Source of the DNA: Bradyrhizobium sp. SSBR45G
GTDB lineage: Bacteria > Pseudomonadota > Alphaproteobacteria > Rhizobiales > Xanthobacteraceae
Length of the DNA: 64,000 nucleotides
Assembly: GCF_030159255.1 (NCBI RefSeq)
Contig: NZ_BSCT01000012.1
Location: 62,001-126,000 of the forward strand
Direction: 5' to 3'
The position numbers and the translations under genes are program-made. Shown piece after piece: positions 24,888 through 32,984 of the stretch. The stretch's first letter is position 1, and every line of letters begins with the position of its first letter. A model generated the notes under the pieces. That model was given only the letters and a program-made list of their open reading frames with translations. It did not search any database and had not been told where the DNA came from.

Positions 24888-25193
24888 ATGATCCCCGGCG
24901 AACTCTTCATCCAGGACGGCGAGATCGAGCTCAATGCCGGCCGCAAGACCGTGACCCTGTCGGTCGCCAACACCGGCGACCGGCCGATCCAGGTCGGCTC
25001 GCACTACCATTTCTTCGAGACCAATCCGGCGCTGAAGTTCGATCGCAAGAAAGCCAGGGGCATGCGGCTCGACATCGCGGCCGGCACGGCGGTGCGCTTC
25101 GAGCCGGGCCAGACCCGCGACGTGCAGCTGGTGGCGCTCGCCGGCAAGCGCACCGTCTACGGCTTCCGTGGCGACGTCATGGGCAAGCTGTAG
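24888..25193 (+). CDS. ureB: Urease beta subunit UreB
   Basis: A 101-residue beta subunit starting MIPGELFIQDGEIELNAGRK, with VANTGDRPIQVGSHYHFFET and the C-terminal YGFRGDVMGKL. UreB packs between the catalytic alpha subunits. Length and sequence are standard. A HD-domain hydrolase gene starts four bases after its stop, an unusual neighbour inside a urease operon. Confidence 0.97.
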   Translation: MIPGELFIQDGEIELNAGRKTVTLSVANTGDRPIQVGSHYHFFETNPALKFDRKKARGMRLDIAAGTAVRFEPGQTRDVQLVALAGKRTVYGFRGDVMGKL

Positions 25194-25197
25194 AGCG

Positions 25198-25737
25198 ATG
25201 CTGAGCGGATTGTGCCTCGTTTCCGAAGCGGCTGAGCTCGCGGCGCGCCGCCACGCCGGCCAGCAGCGCAAGGGCCGCGACGAGGAGCCCTATGTCAATC
25301 ATCTGGCCGAGGTGGCGAATATCCTGGCGGCCGCCTGCGCCGGCGAGGACGCCGAATTGGTCGCAGCCGGTTGGCTGCATGACGTCATCGAGGACACCGA
25401 CACCGCAGCCGACGAGCTGACGCAGCGTTTCGGACAGCGCGTCGCCGGGCTGGTCGAGGAGGTCACCGACGACATGACCTTGCCGAAGAGCGAGCGGCGC
25501 CAGGTCCAGGTCATCGCAGCTCCCGGCAAATCGGCCGGCGCCAAGCAGATCAAGATCGCCGACAAGATCAGCAACATCCGCGTCCGCATCGTCTTCGAGC
25601 CGGACCTGGAGCAGCAGCTCGAGCTGATGGAGTATGTCGGCTGGGCCGAGCAGGTCGTCGCCGGCTGCCGCGGTGTGAACGCGCGGCTGGATGCGCTGTT
25701 CGACGAAACGGTTGCGAATGCGCGGGGGTCGTTGTGA
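25198..25737 (+). CDS. Small HD-domain hydrolase, MESH1-like (putative ppGpp hydrolase)
   Basis: A 179-residue single-domain protein of the SpoT/MESH1 HD type. Markers in order are RHAGQQRKGRDEEPYVNHL, the metal-binding HD pair in AGWLHDVIEDTD, VTDDMTLPKSERR, and KIADKISNIR. SpoT hydrolase domains have the same order. No synthetase, TGS or ACT domain follows, so it would be a small alarmone hydrolase or another nucleotide pyrophosphohydrolase. Only four bases separate it from ureB and 54 from ureC, so it is within the urease operon. Substrate is inferred from family only. Confidence 0.78.
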   Translation: MLSGLCLVSEAAELAARRHAGQQRKGRDEEPYVNHLAEVANILAAACAGEDAELVAAGWLHDVIEDTDTAADELTQRFGQRVAGLVEEVTDDMTLPKSERRQVQVIAAPGKSAGAKQIKIADKISNIRVRIVFEPDLEQQLELMEYVGWAEQVVAGCRGVNARLDALFDETVANARGSL

Positions 25738-25791
25738 GCGGATCGCCAGTGTCGCGAAATCAAGACAAGCAGAGCTGAGTGGGGGCCATCG

Positions 25792-27507
25792 ATGTCCGTC
25801 AAGATCAAGCGTTCCGTCTATGCCGACATGTTCGGCCCGACCACCGGCGACAAGGTGCGGCTCGCCGATACCGATCTGATCATCGAGGTGGAGAAGGACT
25901 TCACCATCTATGGCGAGGAGGTGAAGTTCGGCGGCGGCAAGGTCATCCGTGACGGCATGGGGCAGTCGCAGGCGACCAACAAGCAGGGCGCCGCCGACAC
26001 CGTCATCACCAACGCTTTGATCGTCGACCACTGGGGCGTCGTGAAGGCCGACGTCGCGATCAAGGAAGGCATGATCAGCGCGATCGGCAAGGCCGGTAAT
26101 CCCGATATCCAGCCGGGCGTGACCATCGTGATCGGACCGGGCACCGACGTCATCGCCGGCGAGGGCAAGATCCTTACCGCCGGCGGCTTCGACAGCCACA
26201 TCCATTTCATCTGCCCGCAGCAGATCGAGCACGCGCTGATGGCGGGCGTCACCTCGCTGCTCGGCGGCGGCACCGGCCCGTCGCACGGCACCTTCGCCAC
26301 CACCTGCACGCCCGGCCCCTGGCACATCGGCCGTATGATGCAGTCGTTCGATGCGTTCCCCGTGAACCTCGGCATTTCCGGCAAGGGCAACGCCTCGCGT
26401 CCGGCCGCGCTGGTCGAGATGATCAAGGCCGGCGCCTGCGCGCTGAAGCTGCACGAGGACTGGGGCACGACACCGGCTGCGATAGACAATTGTCTGTCGG
26501 TCGCTGACGACTACGACGTGCAGGTGATGCTGCACTCGGACACGCTCAACGAATCCGGTTTCGTCGAGGACACGATCAAGGCCTTCAAGGGTCGCACCAT
26601 CCACGCCTTCCACACCGAAGGCGCCGGTGGCGGCCACGCCCCTGACATCATCAAGGTCGCCGGCCTGAAGAACGTGCTGCCGTCCTCGACCAATCCGACC
26701 CGGCCGTTCACGCGCAACACCATCGACGAGCATCTCGACATGCTGATGGTGTGCCACCATCTCGATCCGTCGATCGCCGAGGACCTCGCCTTTGCCGAAA
26801 GCCGCATCCGCAAGGAGACGATCGCGGCGGAGGACATCCTGCACGATCTCGGCGCGCTCTCGATGATGTCGTCGGACTCGCAGGCGATGGGCCGGCTCGG
26901 CGAGGTCATCATCCGGACCTGGCAGACCGCCGACAAGATGAAGAAGCAGCGCGGTGCGCTGCCGCAGGACAAGGGCAAGGACAACGACAATTTCCGCGTC
27001 AAGCGCTACATCGCCAAGTACACGATCAATCCGGCGATCGCCCACGGCGTGTCGAAGCTGATCGGCTCGATCGAGAAGGGCAAGCTCGCCGACCTCGTAC
27101 TGTGGTCGCCGGCCTTCTTCGGCGTCAAGCCCGACTGCGTCATCAAGGGCGGCACCATCGTCGCCGCGCCAATGGGCGATCCCAACGCCTCGATCCCGAC
27201 CCCGCAGCCGGTGCACTACCAGCCGATGTTCGGCGCGTTCGGCAAGTCGCTGACGGCCTCCTCGGTGATCTTCACCTCCAAGGCCGCGATCACCGGCGGG
27301 CTTGCCCGCAAGCTCGGCCTGTCCAAGAAGCTCTATGCGGTGCAGAACACCCGCGGCAAGATCTCGAAGAAGAGCATGATCCACAATGATGCGACGCCGA
27401 ACATCGAGGTCGATCCGGAGACCTATGAGGTGCGCGCCGATGGCGAGCTCCTGACCTGCGAGCCGGCCGAGGTGCTGCCCATGGCGCAGCGATACTTCAT
27501 GTTCTAG
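25792..27507 (+). CDS. ureC: Urease alpha (catalytic) subunit UreC
   Basis: A 571-residue alpha subunit. Nickel ligands are in DSHIHFICPQQ; the Lys to be carbamylated is Lys219 in CALKLHEDWG; the mobile flap has Cys321 and His322 in MVCHHLDPS; the C-terminus ends QRYFMF as in most ureases. It hydrolyses urea using two Ni ions. All catalytic residues I can place are intact. It follows the HD hydrolase gene, so ureC expression depends on read-through from ureA-ureB. Confidence 0.98.
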   Translation: MSVKIKRSVYADMFGPTTGDKVRLADTDLIIEVEKDFTIYGEEVKFGGGKVIRDGMGQSQATNKQGAADTVITNALIVDHWGVVKADVAIKEGMISAIGKAGNPDIQPGVTIVIGPGTDVIAGEGKILTAGGFDSHIHFICPQQIEHALMAGVTSLLGGGTGPSHGTFATTCTPGPWHIGRMMQSFDAFPVNLGISGKGNASRPAALVEMIKAGACALKLHEDWGTTPAAIDNCLSVADDYDVQVMLHSDTLNESGFVEDTIKAFKGRTIHAFHTEGAGGGHAPDIIKVAGLKNVLPSSTNPTRPFTRNTIDEHLDMLMVCHHLDPSIAEDLAFAESRIRKETIAAEDILHDLGALSMMSSDSQAMGRLGEVIIRTWQTADKMKKQRGALPQDKGKDNDNFRVKRYIAKYTINPAIAHGVSKLIGSIEKGKLADLVLWSPAFFGVKPDCVIKGGTIVAAPMGDPNASIPTPQPVHYQPMFGAFGKSLTASSVIFTSKAAITGGLARKLGLSKKLYAVQNTRGKISKKSMIHNDATPNIEVDPETYEVRADGELLTCEPAEVLPMAQRYFMF

Positions 27508-27555
27508 ACTTCCGCCCGGTACAAGAAACCAGAAACGTACCGGGAGGACTGCTTC

Positions 27556-27855
27556 GTGATCTATGTCGTCGCCACCTTGACCATCAAGCCCGAAACGCGC
27601 GCCGAATTCATTGCCGCCGCCACCGCCTGCATCGAAGGGACCCGCAAGGAACCCGGCAATATCGCCTATGATTTGCACGAGAGCGTCACCGACCCGACCA
27701 GGATGGTGTTCGTCGAGCAGTGGGAGAACGCCGAGGCCCTGGTGCCGCATCGCGCGACCGAGCACATGAAGACGTTCGGGCGCGTGGCAGTGAAATGCAT
27801 GGCGGCGCCGCCCAAGATCGAGATCATTACGCCTGAGAAGGTCGATGTTCGCTGA
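27556..27855 (+). CDS. Antibiotic biosynthesis monooxygenase (ABM) domain protein
   Basis: A 99-residue dimeric alpha/beta barrel-type protein: MIYVVATLTIKPETRAEFIA, EPGNIAYDLHESVTDPTRMV and FVEQWENAEAL are typical of YgiN-like quinol monooxygenases and related small proteins. Its start is GTG 27556 with GGGAGGA ahead. It sits between ureC and ureE in the same direction, 27 bases before ureE. No urease role is known to me; it may act on a quinone or be an operon passenger. Confidence 0.8.
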   Translation: MIYVVATLTIKPETRAEFIAAATACIEGTRKEPGNIAYDLHESVTDPTRMVFVEQWENAEALVPHRATEHMKTFGRVAVKCMAAPPKIEIITPEKVDVR

Positions 27856-27882
27856 ACGGAATATCAGAATGAGGGTTTCAGC

Positions 27883-28527
27883 ATGATCCGCGCCACCCGC
27901 GTGCTCGGGCAGCATCGTTGGAAAGAGGCGGCCGCCGATTCCGTCCTGCTCGATTTCGATGATCGGCACCGGCGGCGGCTGGCGATGGCCGGCACGCGCG
28001 GGCTCGAGTTCCTGCTCGACCTCGAGCACGCTACCGCGCTGCGCGGTGGCGATGCCCTGGTGCTGGAGGACGGGCGGCTGATCGAGGTCGTGGCGGCGGC
28101 AGAGCCGCTGCTCGAGATCCGCGCCAGCGATCCGCACCATCTGGTGCGGCTCGCCTGGCACCTCGGCAACCGGCATCTGCCGACCCAGATCATGGCCAAG
28201 AGCCTGCGCATCCGCCGCGATCATGTGATCGAGGCGATGGTCAAGGGTCTCGGCGCGCGCGTGATCGAGATCGAGGCGCCGTTCGATCCGGAAGGCGGCG
28301 CCTATGCCGAGCCCAGCCATGCGCATGATGATCATGATCATCACGGGCATGACCACCACGGCCACGATCACCACCATGATCATGGTGCCCATGATCATGC
28401 GCATCACGGCCACGACCATGACCACGGCCACGCGCACGATGCTCCTCATGTGCACGACGAGCATTGCGGCCATGATCACCACGATCATTCCCATCACGGT
28501 CATTCCCATGCTCATGACCACAAGTGA
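27883..28527 (+). CDS. ureE: Urease nickel metallochaperone UreE with long His-rich tail
   Basis: A 214-residue UreE. Residues 1-140 hold the peptide-binding and metal-binding domains, with LVRLAWHLGNRHLPTQI carrying the conserved dimer-interface His. The last 70 residues are made mostly of His, Asp and Gly (DHHHDHG-type repeats) and end HSHAHDHK. The tail would store or deliver many Ni ions, as in Klebsiella UreE but longer. Its end overlaps the ureF start by 14 bases. Confidence 0.95.
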   Translation: MIRATRVLGQHRWKEAAADSVLLDFDDRHRRRLAMAGTRGLEFLLDLEHATALRGGDALVLEDGRLIEVVAAAEPLLEIRASDPHHLVRLAWHLGNRHLPTQIMAKSLRIRRDHVIEAMVKGLGARVIEIEAPFDPEGGAYAEPSHAHDDHDHHGHDHHGHDHHHDHGAHDHAHHGHDHDHGHAHDAPHVHDEHCGHDHHDHSHHGHSHAHDHK

Positions 28528-29236
28528 GCGCGCGGGCTCCTTGGAGGCGATGACCGGACTGGATCACGCGGCGCTCTACCGGCTGATGACGTGGCTGTCG
28601 CCGGCGTTCCCGGTCGGCGGCTTCTCCTATTCCAGCGGCATCGAATGGGCCGTCGAAGCCGGCGACATCACCGACGCCGCCTCGCTGCGCGGCTGGCTCG
28701 CGACGATGCTCACCGAGGGCGCTGGCTTCAGCGATGCCGTGTTCCTGGCCCACGCCCATCGTGCGGCTGAGCTGGGAAGCGACACGGCGCTAAGCGAGGT
28801 CGCCGAGCTGGCTGCGGCCTTCGTGCCGTCGCGCGAGCGCCAGCTGGAAACGACCGCGCAAGGGCTCGCCTTCATCGAGATCGCACGGTCCGCCTGGAGC
28901 TGTTCAGGTCTCGACGACGCGGTGTCGCAATGCGAGGCTATCGTCTATCCGATCGCCGTAGGACTTGTCGGCGCGCTCCATGGCGTGCCGCTGGCGCCGT
29001 TGCTACACGGGTTCCTGCATGCCGTGACGTCGAACTGGATTTCGGCCGGCAGCCGGCTTGTTCCGTTGGGGCAGACGGACAGCCAGCGCGTGCTGGCAGC
29101 GCTGGAGCCCGTGGTCGTCGCAACGGCCGAGCGTGCTCTGGTCGCTTCGCTCGATGACATCGGCAGTGCGTGCTTCCGGGCCGATCTGGCCGGTCTCCGT
29201 CACGAGACGCAGTATACGAGGTTGTTCCGCTCGTGA
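28514..29236 (+). CDS. ureF: Urease accessory protein UreF
   Basis: A 240-residue UreF with LMTWLSPAFPVGGFSYSSGI and the C-terminal helices NWISAGSRLVPLGQTDSQRV. UreF links UreD to UreG during nickel insertion. Two starts are possible. ATG 28514 overlaps ureE and gives MTTSERAGSL before the core; ATG 28550 lies only two bases after GGAGG, too close to use it. The upstream open frame to 28304 is the His-tail region of ureE read in another frame. Confidence 0.92.
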   Translation: MTTSERAGSLEAMTGLDHAALYRLMTWLSPAFPVGGFSYSSGIEWAVEAGDITDAASLRGWLATMLTEGAGFSDAVFLAHAHRAAELGSDTALSEVAELAAAFVPSRERQLETTAQGLAFIEIARSAWSCSGLDDAVSQCEAIVYPIAVGLVGALHGVPLAPLLHGFLHAVTSNWISAGSRLVPLGQTDSQRVLAALEPVVVATAERALVASLDDIGSACFRADLAGLRHETQYTRLFRS

Positions 29237-29327
29237 GGGCGGCTCGCCGGCGCCAATGCGCGGCGGCGATCAGATCTGGTGATTTTCAGTCCCCGTCTTC
29301 GCAGGGGACGACAGAAGGGCATACGAT

Positions 29328-29951
29328 ATGGCTTCGTCTCACGGTCCGCTCCGCGTCGGAGTTGGCGGCCCCGTCGGTTCCGGAAAGACCGCGCTGATGG
29401 ATCTGCTCTGCAAGTCGATGCGGGAGCGCTACGACATCGCGGCGATCACCAATGACATCTACACCAAATGGGATGCCGAATTTCTCGTCCGTTCCGGCTC
29501 GCTGACGCCTGACCGCATCGCCGGCGTCGAGACCGGCGGATGCCCGCATACGGCGATCCGGGAGGACGCATCGATGAATCTCGCGGCCGTGGCCGACATG
29601 CGCGCCAAGTTTCCCGGCCTCGATCTCGTGCTCATCGAGTCCGGCGGCGACAATCTGGCCGCGACGTTCTCTCCGGAACTGGCCGACATCACGATCTACG
29701 TGATCGATGTCGCTGCCGGCGACAAGATCCCCTCGAAGGGCGGTCCTGGCATCACCCGCTCCGACCTGCTTGTGATCAACAAGATCGATCTCGCGCCGCA
29801 TGTCGGCGCCTCCCTGGAGAAGATGGAGACGGACGCCAGGCGCATGCGCGGCGAGCGGCCGTTCGTCATGACCAACCTGAAGAAGAGCCAGGGTCTCGAC
29901 CGGATCATCGGTTTCATCGAAGCCAAGGGCGGCCTCAAGCCGTCGGCCTGA
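29328..29951 (+). CDS. ureG: Urease accessory GTPase UreG
   Basis: A 207-residue SIMIBI GTPase. The P-loop is GPVGSGKTA, the metal-binding CPH motif is in GGCPHTAIREDAS, and NKIDLAP is the guanine specificity motif. UreG supplies GTP energy for nickel delivery to urease. It is the last urease gene, 91 bases after ureF, and is followed by a 306-base gap. Confidence 0.97.
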   Translation: MASSHGPLRVGVGGPVGSGKTALMDLLCKSMRERYDIAAITNDIYTKWDAEFLVRSGSLTPDRIAGVETGGCPHTAIREDASMNLAAVADMRAKFPGLDLVLIESGGDNLAATFSPELADITIYVIDVAAGDKIPSKGGPGITRSDLLVINKIDLAPHVGASLEKMETDARRMRGERPFVMTNLKKSQGLDRIIGFIEAKGGLKPSA

Positions 29952-30031
29952 GCGGCTGATCCGGCCGGATCAGTGTGACGTTGCTGTCCTTGTCTGCCGG
30001 TCTGGCAGACGCAAAAAAGCCTTACCCGGCC

Positions 30032-30056
30032 GGAACAACTTCTGCTTTCCGCTGTT
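30032..30056 (+). promoter_or_regulatory. Candidate EcfG-type promoter for the HWE kinase gene
   Basis: GGAAC, 16 bases, TGTT: one base from the EcfG consensus GGAAC-N16/17-CGTT. It is about 200 bases before the kinase start. The rest of the gap 29952-30257 shows a GTCTGCC/GGCAGAC hairpin near 29993 but no gene. A one-mismatch match is weak alone. Confidence 0.35.
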
Positions 30057-30257
30057 GCTTCCGCCCGGGGTGCGCCTTTGTCAAAGGCGTTTTGCCAAGG
30101 GCGCCCTGGCGGCTGATGGACGGCCGGTATTCTGGGATCTTTTCGCTGACTGCTCCGATCACTTCCGCTCGCCCCGAGTTACGCTACTTGAGTCGCAGGC
30201 CCGGTTATTGGATGACTCGTTTTCTCGTTCGCCAACCCTTGACCTTAGAGTAAACGA

Positions 30258-31913
30258 GTGCTGCGGCTGGGAGTCATCATTGGTTTGATCGCGCTGCTCG
30301 GCACGGCGTTGTCCGGCCTCGCGGCCTATCGCGTTCATGACCAGGAGCTGGTTCTTGATCGTATTGCGCTGGCACGCGCCATTGATGTCCATGCCAGCCT
30401 GGTCCAGGACCGACTGACCGAGCGCGAGCTGCTGGCGCGGGTGGCCTCGGGATTGTTTCGGGCTCCGTCCGTCATCAAGGCCAACATGCTGGAGCCGCTG
30501 CGGTCGTCGATCTACGCCTTCAAGACCGATTTCGTGGTGGCGTCCTGGATCGCGCGGCTGCGGCCCGACGAGCTTCCGGTCGCACAGGCCGAACTGCGCC
30601 AGGCAGGCTTTCCCAACCCGACCATCCGCAACTACGACGACACGCCGCTCGGCCCCAACGTCGACCGTCCTCTGGACGTCCTGATGGATCTCGAGCCGCG
30701 GAATGCCGAAACCTCCCGGCTTCCGGGCATGGCGCTCGATCGTCAACCCATCGTCGGGCCGATGCTGGCGCGCGCCATGGCCGAGGGCAAGCCGGTCGCC
30801 TCCGATCCCACGCCGCTGTTGCGCCCCAATGGCCCCGTCGGGATCGTTCTGGCGGCGCCGGTGGTCCCGCAGGGGGCGACGGCGCCGGCAGGCTTCGTGA
30901 CGTTTTCCTATGAGATCGGACCGTTGCTGCTGACCAACGATGATCTCTCGCTGTTCTCGGTCGCGTTGAAAGACCCGCGGAACGCCTCGGACGAGCTGGT
31001 GGCCAACGATCAAGGGGCGGTGACGGGCCGGACGCGCGGCCCGGACGATCCGGCGCCGTCGTCGACGCGCACCGTCGCCTTCGGCAATCACGACTGGTCG
31101 CTGGTCTATTACGCCAAGAGCAATTCAGTGCGGCGGGCGCAACAGACCGCGGTGATCGTCGGCGTGATCGGGCTCGCGCTGACCGGCATCATTTGCGGCC
31201 TGTTTGGCTACGTCGCCTACAACAACCTCCGGCTCAGCCGTGAGATCCAGGTGCGGATCGGCTTCGAGCGCCGTCTGACGGCGGTCATCGACGAGCTGAA
31301 CCACCGGGTCAAGAACATCCTCGCGGTGATCCAATCGATCGTGACGCGCACGCTGCGCCACGGCAGCGACATCGACGTTGCGCGAGAGCTGCTGATCGGG
31401 CGGATCCATGCGATGTCGAATGTGGTCACGCTGCTGAGCGAGAGCCAGTGGCAGGGCGTTCAGTTGCGCGGCCTGTTCGAAGCCCGCGCCATCCCGCATG
31501 CCGAGCGTATTGCCGTGAGCGGGCCGGACATCACCGTGAGCGCCCGGGCCGCGCAGAGCCTGTCGCTGCTGTTCTTCGAACTCGCCTCGCATTCCGACGA
31601 AGGGCTTTCGCTGGTCGGCAAGCACCCGCACATCACCGCGAAATGGGAGGTGACGGGTGAGGAGCCCAATACCGTGTTCAATTTCCGCTGGGAGGAGTGC
31701 AACACCAGCGAAGCGACGCGGCGGCCGGACAGCGAGTTCGGCCTGATCCTGCTCGATCGGGTGGCTCCGGAAGCGCTCGGTGGAACGTCGAAGCGCCTCT
31801 TCACCGAGGCGAGCTACGTCTATGAGCTGACCGCTCCGATGGAGACGGTGGTCGACATGACCGAGCGTGATCGCACCGAACAGTTCTCCGCGCCGGTCCG
31901 CCCGCCCAAGTAA
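30258..31913 (+). CDS. CHASE-domain HWE/HisKA_2 sensor kinase next to phyR, with degenerate N-box
   Basis: A 551-residue membrane sensor. It has an N-terminal helix (residues 2-25), a periplasmic CHASE-type domain to about residue 290 (DRQPIVGPMLARAMAEGKPV), a second helix near 300-322, and a HisKA_2/HWE dimerisation domain with the phospho-acceptor His349 in ELNHRVKNILAVIQSIV. The ATP-binding part is unusual: the N-box reads FELASHSDEGLSL, with His445 where Asn binds magnesium, and the GFG motif reads EFG. Such a protein could be a weak kinase, or a phosphatase of PhyR like Sphingomonas PhyP. GTG 30258 is the start. Confidence 0.85.
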   Translation: MLRLGVIIGLIALLGTALSGLAAYRVHDQELVLDRIALARAIDVHASLVQDRLTERELLARVASGLFRAPSVIKANMLEPLRSSIYAFKTDFVVASWIARLRPDELPVAQAELRQAGFPNPTIRNYDDTPLGPNVDRPLDVLMDLEPRNAETSRLPGMALDRQPIVGPMLARAMAEGKPVASDPTPLLRPNGPVGIVLAAPVVPQGATAPAGFVTFSYEIGPLLLTNDDLSLFSVALKDPRNASDELVANDQGAVTGRTRGPDDPAPSSTRTVAFGNHDWSLVYYAKSNSVRRAQQTAVIVGVIGLALTGIICGLFGYVAYNNLRLSREIQVRIGFERRLTAVIDELNHRVKNILAVIQSIVTRTLRHGSDIDVARELLIGRIHAMSNVVTLLSESQWQGVQLRGLFEARAIPHAERIAVSGPDITVSARAAQSLSLLFFELASHSDEGLSLVGKHPHITAKWEVTGEEPNTVFNFRWEECNTSEATRRPDSEFGLILLDRVAPEALGGTSKRLFTEASYVYELTAPMETVVDMTERDRTEQFSAPVRPPK

Positions 31914-31949
31914 TCCCACTCATCCGGGACTGATCCATCGAACGCGAAA

Positions 31950-31972
31950 AGGCGGCTCTGGTGGAGCCGCCT
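31950..31972. terminator. Bidirectional terminator between the kinase gene and ecfG
   Basis: AGGCGGCTC and GAGCCGCCT pair around five bases between two convergent genes. The leftward strand continues TTTTCGCG, the rightward CTTCAGCTTTG. Confidence 0.7.
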
Positions 31973-32002
31973 CTTCAGCTTTGTTGACAGGCGTGAGCGG
32001 CG

Positions 32003-32551
32003 TTACCCGCCGCTGCCGCCGATCACGGCCCGCACCGTCTCATCGGGGCCGAAATCCTCGGCACCTTCGACGTAGAGCAGCGCCGCGAGCTTCGAGCGCG
32101 CGCGGTTGACGCGGCTCTTGATCGTGCCCACGGCGCAGCCGCAGATCGCCGCCGCATCCTCGTAGGAGAAGCCGGAGGCTCCGACCAGGATCAATGCTTC
32201 GCGCTGATCCTGAGGCAGCTTCTCGAGTGCGACGCGGAACTCCTCGAACTCGAGATGCGCCCCTTGAGAGGGATGCGTCTTGAGCGTCTTGGCGTAGTTG
32301 CCTTCGGCATCTTCGACCTCGCGCCGGCGTTTGCGATAGTCGGAACGGAACAGGTTGCGCAGAATCGTAAACAACCACGCGGGCAGATTTGAGCCCGGTT
32401 GAAACGAGTCGATGTTTGCCAGCGCCCTGAGCAAAGTCTCCTGCACCAGATCGTCGGCGCGATCGCTGTTACCACTCAAGGAAATTGCAAAAGCGCGGAG
32501 GCTTGGGACGGCTGCAAGAATATCGTCCCGCAAGGAATCAGTGAGAGGCAT
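32003..32551 (-). CDS. ecfG: General stress response sigma factor EcfG (ECF15)
   Basis: A 182-residue ECF sigma factor. Region 2 has DRADDLVQETLLRALANIDS and WLFTILRNLFRSDYRK; region 4 has LPQDQREALILVGASGFSYE and GTIKSRVNRARSKL. The GTIKSRVNRAR phrase and position beside nepR and phyR identify it as EcfG. It directs RNA polymerase to GGAAC-type promoters once NepR is titrated away by phosphorylated PhyR. It starts directly after the nepR stop, with no gap, so the two are translationally coupled. Confidence 0.95.
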   Translation of the reverse strand: MPLTDSLRDDILAAVPSLRAFAISLSGNSDRADDLVQETLLRALANIDSFQPGSNLPAWLFTILRNLFRSDYRKRRREVEDAEGNYAKTLKTHPSQGAHLEFEEFRVALEKLPQDQREALILVGASGFSYEDAAAICGCAVGTIKSRVNRARSKLAALLYVEGAEDFGPDETVRAVIGGSGG

Positions 32552-32788
32552 TCACTCCCTCCCGTCGTTCTGGTCGTTGGATCCCCCGCCGTTCTCCACG
32601 TGGGACTGTGCTGCCGGCGCATCAAGCTTGCGGACAAGATCTGCAAACCGGTCAGGAACACCCTGACGGACGACATCGTCGTACATCGCGCGGAGTTGAT
32701 GACCGATCCGTGATTGGATCTCCGCGTTGAGCCCGCCGGGTTTGCGAGGTGCCGCATTCTTGCTGGCTTGAGACTTTACATCTTTCAT
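32552..32788 (-). CDS. nepR: Anti-sigma factor NepR
   Basis: A 78-residue anti-sigma factor. The conserved core is LNAEIQSRIGHQLRAMYDDV followed by VRQGVPDRFADLVRKLD, the two helices that clamp EcfG or PhyR. The rest is disordered and polar. NepR holds EcfG inactive until PhyR-P binds it. ATG 32788 gives MKDVKSQASKN; an ATG 15 codons upstream in frame is less likely. It is followed directly by ecfG. Confidence 0.95.
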   Translation of the reverse strand: MKDVKSQASKNAAPRKPGGLNAEIQSRIGHQLRAMYDDVVRQGVPDRFADLVRKLDAPAAQSHVENGGGSNDQNDGRE

Positions 32789-32871
32789 GACCTTTTCCAC
32801 GTTTCCCCGAGAGTTAAGTCTCTGAAGCTTCAAGAATTATCCTCGCCATCGAGGAGGTCTGATCGGGAACT

Positions 32872-32931
32872 AATGCAACCGGGCGAGAAAAGTTCCACGG
32901 GTATGTGGAACTTTTCTTCCTTTCAGGCGTA
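32872..32931. promoter_or_regulatory. Divergent EcfG-type promoters built into a palindrome
   Basis: AAAAGTTCCAC (32888-32898) and GTGGAACTTTT (32905-32915) are perfect 11-base complements around GGGTAT. Each arm carries a GGAAC -35 element. Rightward: GGAAC, 16 bases, CGTA (32907-32931), 54 bases before phyR. Leftward: GGAAC, 16 bases, CATT (32896-32872), toward nepR-ecfG. Both -10 parts differ from CGTT by one base. Confidence 0.65.
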
Positions 32932-32984
32932 ATCAGCCCATCATGGAACCGGGGCGGAAGCCCAGATTACCGAATGGAGTGGGG

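Noticed and set aside
25177..28521. A 1114-codon open frame on the - strand
   Set aside because: It is antisense to ureC, the ABM gene and ureE, whose products match known families throughout.
29975..30253. 92-codon frame after ureG
   Set aside because: No ribosome site, odd composition with scattered Cys and Arg, and it covers a hairpin and promoter-like region.
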